This document shows positions 43,866 through 48,511 of a DNA stretch of 48,511 bases, one piece after another (positions within the stretch are counted from its first letter, which is position 1; each line of letters starts with the position of its first letter). The stretch comes from an uncultured Eubacterium sp. GTDB taxonomy: Bacteria > Bacillota > Clostridia > Lachnospirales > Lachnospiraceae. Under the pieces are notes generated by a model. It was not told the origin of the DNA, made no database searches, and was given only the letters and a program-made list of their open reading frames with translations. The stretch covers positions 1 through 48,511 of the forward strand of contig NZ_CAKRAS010000019.1 in the NCBI RefSeq assembly GCF_934295145.1, given 5' to 3'. Position numbers and translations under genes: made by a program.

Positions 43866-46800
43866 TACTGTTTCTCCACTCCTAACTCAACTTTGTGACC
43901 GTTGATATTCCACTCTTTCTGGTAACCTTCTAATGCGCCTTCTTTGATATCTACAGCAAGTACTTCACTCTGAATTTCTTCTTTGTGTGCTGCAAATACG
44001 TCACAGATTGTTTTCTCTGCTTTGAAGGAAAGGACGATTTTATCCATAACTTCAAATCCAGCCTCTTTACGCATTGTCTGTACCTTACTGATAATCTCGC
44101 GGACAAAGCCTTCCTCAATCAGTTCCGGTGTCAGTTTTGTATTCAGTACAACAGTGATGTCATTTCCTGTCTCAGTAGCAAATCCTTCTGTCTGAGCTAC
44201 GGAGATCAATAAATCTTCTTCTGTCAGAACGATGCTCTCGTCCACTTCAGATAAGGTGATGGAACCTTCTTTTTTCAGCTGTGCCATAGCTGCGTGTCCG
44301 TCGATGTTTTCCAGAGCTGCTTTGATCTTGCCAAGGAATTTACCGTATTTCGGTCCAACGGTACGAAGCTGCGGTTTGAAGCTGTAATTTGTATATGCGC
44401 TGACATCCTCGATGAAGCTTACTTTCTTGATGTTCAGCTCATCCTCGATAATCTCCACAAAGAACTCCGGTACTTCAAACGGTGCTTTGACATACATATC
44501 GCCGATTGGCTGTCTGTTTTTGATGTTTGCACTATTTCTTGCCGCACGGCCAAGTACAACGATTTTCAGTACTTCTGCCATGTTTTTCTCAAGTTCCGGA
44601 TTGATCATTGCCTCGTCAACTACCGGGAAGTCACACAGATGGATACTTTCCGGAGCGTCTTTGTCAATGCTTCTTACCAGGTTCTGGTAAATATCTTCTG
44701 TCATGAACGGGATCATCGGAGCGGCTGTTTTGCAGATGGTTACCAGTGCAGTATACAGTGTCATATATGCATTGATCTTATCCTGCTCCATGCCTTTTGC
44801 CCAGAAACGTTCACGGCTTCTTCTTACATACCAGTTACTCATATCATCTACGAAATCCTGCAGTGCTCTTGCAGCTTCCGGGATTCTGTAGTTTCCAAGG
44901 TTGTCATCTACTGCTTTTACGGTAGAATTCAGTCTGGACAGCAGCCATTTATCCATAACGGATAATTTATCATATTCCAGATTGTATTTTGTTGCATCAA
45001 ACCCGTCAATGTTTGCATACAGAACAAAGAATGCGTAAGTATTCCATAATGTTCCCATGAACTTACGCTGTCCTTCCATAACGGCTTTTCCGTGGAAACG
45101 GTTCGGCAGCCACGGTGCGGAGTTGATGTAGAAATACCAGCGGATCGCATCTGCGCCATATTTCTGCAGTGCATCAAACGGATCAACAGCATTTCCTTTG
45201 GATTTACTCATCTTCTGTCCGTTCTCATCCTGAACGTGTCCCAGAACGATAACGTTCTCGTATGGTGCTTTGTTGAATAACAGTGTGGACTCTGCCATCA
45301 GGGAGTAGAACCATCCACGGGTCTGGTCTACAGCTTCTGAAATGAACTGAGCCGGGAACTGCTGCTCAAATACTTCTTTATTTTCAAACGGATAATGATG
45401 CTGTGCAAACGGCATTGCTCCGGAATCGAACCAGCAGTCAATAACTTCCGGTACACGGTGCATGTCTTTGCCACAGTGCGGACACTTGATGGTTACAGCA
45501 TCAATATATGGACGGTGAAGTTCTACTTCTGCAGCCTTCGGATCTCCACTCTTTTCAGCCAGCTCTGCACGGCTTCCGATAGATTCCATATGACCGCACT
45601 CGCACTGCCATACGTTCAGCGGTGTTCCCCAGTAACGGTTACGGGAAATACCCCAATCCTGGATATTCTCCAGCCAGTCGCCGAAACGTCCTTTTCCAAT
45701 GGATTCCGGAATCCAGTTTACCGTAGCGTTATTGCGAACCAGATCATCTTTGACTTCTGTCATTTTGATGAACCAGGATTCTCTTGCATAGTAGATCAGC
45801 GGAGTATCACATCTCCAGCAATGCGGATAGCTGTGCTCAAATTTCGGTGCGTCGAAGAGCAGTCCTTTTTCTTCCAGGTCTTTTAATACCAGCGGATCAG
45901 CTTTTTTTACAAATACACCTTCATACGGTGTCTCTTTTGTCATCTCACCTTTGCCGTTTACCAACTGAACAAACGGAAGGTCATATCTACGTCCTACCTG
46001 GGCATCATCTTCACCAAATGCAGGTGCGATATGAACCACACCGGTACCATCGGTCAGTGTAACGTAATCTGCGCATGTAACAAAGTAGCCTTTTTTGTGC
46101 TGTTTCTCACAGATCTCTACCGCGCAGTCAAATAATGGCTCATACTCTTTATACTCAAGGTCTTTTCCTTTGTATGTCTCAAGTACTTCGTATGCTTTTG
46201 TACCGGACTCTTCATCCGCAAGTTTGCCAAGAACAGTGTCGCACAGTGCCTCTGCCATATAATAAGTATATCCATCAGCAGCTTTTACTTTCACATAAGT
46301 CTCTTCCGGGTTTACACAAAGAGCTACGTTGGACGGCAGTGTCCATGGAGTTGTAGTCCATGCCAGGAAATATGCGTCCTCGCCTTTTACTTTGAAACGA
46401 ACTACTGCAGAACGTTCTTTGACATCTTTGTATCCCTGTGCTACCTCATGGGATGACAGCGGAGTACCACAACGTGGGCAGTAAGGAACAATCTTGAAAC
46501 CTTTGTATAACAGACCTTTGTCCCAGATTTTTTTCAGTGCCCACCACTCGGACTCAATGAAGTTATTGTCATAGGTAACGTATGGGTTATCCATATCTGC
46601 CCAGAAGCCAACGGTTCCGGAGAAATCTTCCCACATGCCTTTGTATTTCCATACAGACTCTTTACATTTTTTGATAAATGGATCCAGACCGTATTCTTCG
46701 ATCTGCTCTTTTCCATCAAGGCCAAGCAGTTTCTCTACTTCCAGCTCGACCGGGAGTCCATGGGTATCCCATCCAGCTTTTCTCGGAACCATTTTTCCTT

Positions 46801-47023
46801 TCATGGTCTGATAACGCGGGATCATATCTTTGATAACACGTGTCAGAACGTGCCCGATATGTGGTTTACCATTTGCTGTTGGCGGTCCATCATAGAAAGT
46901 GTATGTCTCACCTTCTTTGCGATTTTCCATACTTTTGCGGAAAATGTCATTTTCTTTCCAGAATTCTTCTGTCTTTTTCTCACGATCCACAAAATTCAGA
47001 TTTGTTGAAACTTTTTCGTACAT
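43865..47023 (-). CDS. ileS: Isoleucyl-tRNA synthetase
   Basis: A 1052-aa class I synthetase. HIGH is at 55-58 and KMSKS in GQKMSKSKGN near residue 600; the editing domain starts around TTTPWTLPSN. The N-terminal and Cys-rich features (YCPRCGTPLSSHEVAQGYKDV) and the length resemble the eukaryote-like type 2 form more than type 1 (about 930 aa). Type 2 forms tend to be less sensitive to mupirocin, which is inference here. AGGAG precedes the start, and an Ile T-box lies upstream. Confidence 0.97.
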   Translation of the reverse strand: MYEKVSTNLNFVDREKKTEEFWKENDIFRKSMENRKEGETYTFYDGPPTANGKPHIGHVLTRVIKDMIPRYQTMKGKMVPRKAGWDTHGLPVELEVEKLLGLDGKEQIEEYGLDPFIKKCKESVWKYKGMWEDFSGTVGFWADMDNPYVTYDNNFIESEWWALKKIWDKGLLYKGFKIVPYCPRCGTPLSSHEVAQGYKDVKERSAVVRFKVKGEDAYFLAWTTTPWTLPSNVALCVNPEETYVKVKAADGYTYYMAEALCDTVLGKLADEESGTKAYEVLETYKGKDLEYKEYEPLFDCAVEICEKQHKKGYFVTCADYVTLTDGTGVVHIAPAFGEDDAQVGRRYDLPFVQLVNGKGEMTKETPYEGVFVKKADPLVLKDLEEKGLLFDAPKFEHSYPHCWRCDTPLIYYARESWFIKMTEVKDDLVRNNATVNWIPESIGKGRFGDWLENIQDWGISRNRYWGTPLNVWQCECGHMESIGSRAELAEKSGDPKAAEVELHRPYIDAVTIKCPHCGKDMHRVPEVIDCWFDSGAMPFAQHHYPFENKEVFEQQFPAQFISEAVDQTRGWFYSLMAESTLLFNKAPYENVIVLGHVQDENGQKMSKSKGNAVDPFDALQKYGADAIRWYFYINSAPWLPNRFHGKAVMEGQRKFMGTLWNTYAFFVLYANIDGFDATKYNLEYDKLSVMDKWLLSRLNSTVKAVDDNLGNYRIPEAARALQDFVDDMSNWYVRRSRERFWAKGMEQDKINAYMTLYTALVTICKTAAPMIPFMTEDIYQNLVRSIDKDAPESIHLCDFPVVDEAMINPELEKNMAEVLKIVVLGRAARNSANIKNRQPIGDMYVKAPFEVPEFFVEIIEDELNIKKVSFIEDVSAYTNYSFKPQLRTVGPKYGKFLGKIKAALENIDGHAAMAQLKKEGSITLSEVDESIVLTEEDLLISVAQTEGFATETGNDITVVLNTKLTPELIEEGFVREIISKVQTMRKEAGFEVMDKIVLSFKAEKTICDVFAAHKEEIQSEVLAVDIKEGALEGYQKEWNINGHKVELGVEKQ

Positions 47024-47177
47024 TCTGTTCTCCTCATTTCATGTTATATTTCTTTCATGTTTCTTTGCAGATTGTCTCTGCTCATTTATGATTCTCCCAG
47101 GAACGCATTTATTATAGAAAACCAAACTTTCTTTTTTCTATAATTTACAGAAAATTGTATAGAATTTCCTGCAAAAT

Positions 47178-47514
47178 AAAAAGCCTTCGTCCCGAAAAGG
47201 ACGAAAGCTTTTAACAATCGTTTTAACCACCTGTTCGAAGTACGCGACACATTTGCCGGATACCAGTTCCCTGTAACGGTGGAAACACCGTCAGCTCTTA
47301 CTCAGTTAAAAAGCATTTATGATACCTGTATCATTTCATAGAATCACGAACTCATACATGCCATGCTTTCCGTTTCAGAACTGCAACTCAGAAGTGATTT
47401 TCCACTGAACGGTACTGATACCGGCTTCCACCCTCCCGGCTCTCTGCGATGTTCCCAGTCAGCGTACTCTCTTCATCATAGTTTTTGCATTTTGTATTTT
47501 GAATAAATTTTAAC
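47178..47514 (-). promoter_or_regulatory. T-box riboswitch for isoleucine ahead of ileS
   Basis: In minus-strand order: stem I with AGAGAGCC and GGGTGGAAGCC motifs, the probable specifier ATC (47396-47398), a pairing stem at ACGGTG/CACCGT, the T-box GAACAGGTGGTTAAAACG (about 47219-47236), and a terminator AAAGC..TCGTCC/GGACGA..GCTTTTT (47178-47213). Uncharged tRNA-Ile should favour the antiterminator and allow ileS-glgP expression. The specifier is placed by context and needs folding to confirm. Confidence 0.88.
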
Positions 47515-47520
47515 AATGCA

Positions 47521-47549
47521 ATTATAAGTATTCGCTTACCGGTTGTCAA
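47521..47549 (-). promoter_or_regulatory. ileS promoter
   Basis: A perfect TTGACA (47544-47549), 17-bp spacer, TATAAT (47521-47526) promoter on the minus strand, placing transcription start about at 47514, just before stem I of the T-box. Confidence 0.85.
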
Positions 47550-47626
47550 CCTTGTTTCAGGAAAAATGCTTCTTATTACATAGGATTGAAACGATTTTTA
47601 CTTATTTTTTATGATCTGAGTTGCTT

Positions 47627-48061
47627 TTATAACTCATTTATCATCGTCTGCCATTCTGGTGTAGCCATCACAGCAACCCCCACTACGATCAGAATAATCA
47701 TAATCACAATGGAAATGATACCTAAAACAATACCGGCGATTGCCATACCTTTGCGGCTCTGATATTTTACCATATGAACAATACCAAAAACCAAGGCTAA
47801 AATACCAGTAATGATATTGATCATTGTGCATGATAATACAAGGGAAATAATTCCAAGTACCAGGGATGCGATTGCAAATCCTGCCGGTTCTTCCGGTGGA
47901 ATATTTCTGTAGGTATCCTGATATTGTTGAGTATACTCAGTATTTGTTGACTGTGCATTTTGTCCATACTGATATGGTTCTCCATACTGATACGGCTCAG
48001 TGTTTTTGTTTTCTTCGGTTGCTTTGCTTTCCTCAGTAAATTTGTTTTCTTCGTCGTACAT
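47627..48061 (-). CDS. DUF4190 membrane protein
   Basis: A 144-aa protein. Residues 1-58 are hydrophilic and rich in Glu, Tyr, Gln and Gly (EPYQYGEPYQYGQNAQ), probably disordered. Two hydrophobic segments (FAIASLVLGIISLVLSCTMINIITGILALVFG and MAIAGIVLGIISIVIMIILIVVGVAV) carry the DUF4190 pattern. Function unknown. GGAGAAGACGG precedes the start. It lies between tRNA-Trp and the ileS promoter. Confidence 0.85.
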   Translation of the reverse strand: MYDEENKFTEESKATEENKNTEPYQYGEPYQYGQNAQSTNTEYTQQYQDTYRNIPPEEPAGFAIASLVLGIISLVLSCTMINIITGILALVFGIVHMVKYQSRKGMAIAGIVLGIISIVIMIILIVVGVAVMATPEWQTMINEL

Positions 48062-48229
48062 CCGTCTTCTCCTTTGTCTATTTTCATATCTCAGACTTAT
48101 TCCAGTCTATTTTTATGATACAACATGTCAGCCTTTTATGGAAGAAATTTTCATAAAGTTTAAAACAAAAGTAAGAAATAGCATATATTTCTTTCTCATA
48201 TATTTTTTTATTTAGACAAAAGACAGCTA

Positions 48230-48266
48230 AAACAAAAAGACATCCAGAATACTCTGAATGTCTTTT
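48230..48266 (-). terminator. Terminator after tRNA-Trp
   Basis: AAAAGACAT.CAGA pairs with TCTG.ATGTCTTTT around a GTAT loop, followed by TTTTTG on the minus strand, just 3' of the tRNA. Confidence 0.85.
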
Positions 48267-48271
48267 CATCA

Positions 48272-48344
48272 CAGGGACAGAAGGACTCGAACCCTCGACA
48301 TTTGGTTTTGGAGACCAACGTTCTACCAACTGAACTATATCCCT
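48272..48344 (-). tRNA. tRNA-Trp (CCA)
   Basis: The minus strand folds as a cloverleaf: acceptor AGGGATA/TGTCCCT with G discriminator, D-arm AGTTCAGTTGGTAGAAC, anticodon arm TTGGT-CTCCAAA-ACCAA (anticodon CCA), T-arm GAGGGTTCGAGTCCTTC. The 3' CCA is not encoded. The 167 nt on its 5' side resembles a ribosomal-operon tail, so it may be transcribed with rRNA genes lying outside the window. Confidence 0.93.
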
Positions 48345-48511
48345 ATATTTTATTGAAGATATATACCTTCAAAACTTCATACAGTTGAGACCATATCTTG
48401 CCGTCACTATTCAATTTCTCACTTTTGTTCATACGGAAGTTCGATTCACTAAATTCGACCTTCGCCTTACGGCTCGCTCTCATTAAGTTCCTTCGAACGA
48501 CCATCGTACTA
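48345..48511 (-). other. Spacer upstream of tRNA-Trp, possibly the tail of an rRNA operon
   Basis: No ORF or complete RNA gene is seen. The sequence has the look of spacers that follow rRNA genes in Clostridia, with partial repeats of TCGAA/TTCGA (such as ATTCGACC and CTTCGAACG). No rRNA is included, so this is a contextual guess. Confidence 0.35.

Noticed and set aside
44294..44965. 223-codon plus-strand frame opposite ileS
   Set aside because: Entirely within the ileS coding region, no ribosome site, Cys/Phe-rich antisense composition.

Overview
The window looks like chromosome from a low- to mid-GC anaerobic Firmicute of the Lachnospiraceae type (gut Clostridia). The evidence is the gene content: a CpsB/CpsC/CpsD-type tyrosine phosphorelay, a LoaP antiterminator, a two-gene SUF system, DUF3793 and DUF2325 proteins, an Ile T-box in front of ileS, and a subtilase without a signal peptide. 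Species cannot be named from sequence alone. Almost every gene is on the minus strand, so the biological reading order runs from high to low coordinates.

Layout, right to left in transcription order. (1) 48.5-47.6 kb: spacer that resembles the tail of an rRNA operon (not proven), tRNA-Trp and a DUF4190 membrane protein. (2) 47.6-41.4 kb: consensus promoter, Ile T-box, ileS and glgP, with the last two overlapping by 1 nt. (3) 41.4-37.1 kb: the only plus-strand gene (subtilase), an AAA/PD-(D/E)XK protein and a CBM9-like protein. (4) 37-34.7 kb: PspC, then sufC and sufB. (5) 34.3-32.3 kb: a flavin reductase and a hypothetical protein. (6) 32.1-30.1 kb: molybdenum-cofactor genes. (7) 29.8-28.4 kb: a DUF2325, DUF3793 and flavodoxin cluster. 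(8) 28.1-26.8 kb: glyA.

(9) 26.7-0.4 kb: a roughly 26-kb Wzx/Wzy-type capsule or exopolysaccharide locus. Its proximal module is cpsB, cpsD, cpsC and a FlaA1-like dehydratase. Next come a 344-nt array of hairpins, loaP and an intrinsic terminator. The distal module holds an aminotransferase, the initiating sugar transferase, five further glycosyltransferases, Wzy, Wzx, a second aminotransferase, rmlA, an HTH regulator fused to an RmlA-like pseudoenzyme, then ATP-grasp, ornithine-cyclodeaminase-like and amino-acid permease genes. The locus closes with ugd, rmlB and a terminator. The middle (about 3.8-19.3 kb) is visibly AT-richer than the ends, as in serotype-type cassettes exchanged between strains.

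The most interesting signals are these. A run of ten G residues sits inside the -35/-10 spacer of the capsule promoter, suggesting a slippage-driven phase switch, and a second ordinary promoter lies downstream. An HTH-RmlA fusion has lost the nucleotide-binding loop and both metal-binding Asp residues, suggesting a sugar-nucleotide sensor. A terminator just after loaP can gate the whole distal module. A multi-hairpin element precedes loaP. An ATP-grasp/OCD/permease cassette may modify the amino sugars. These are readings of sequence and none has been tested here.
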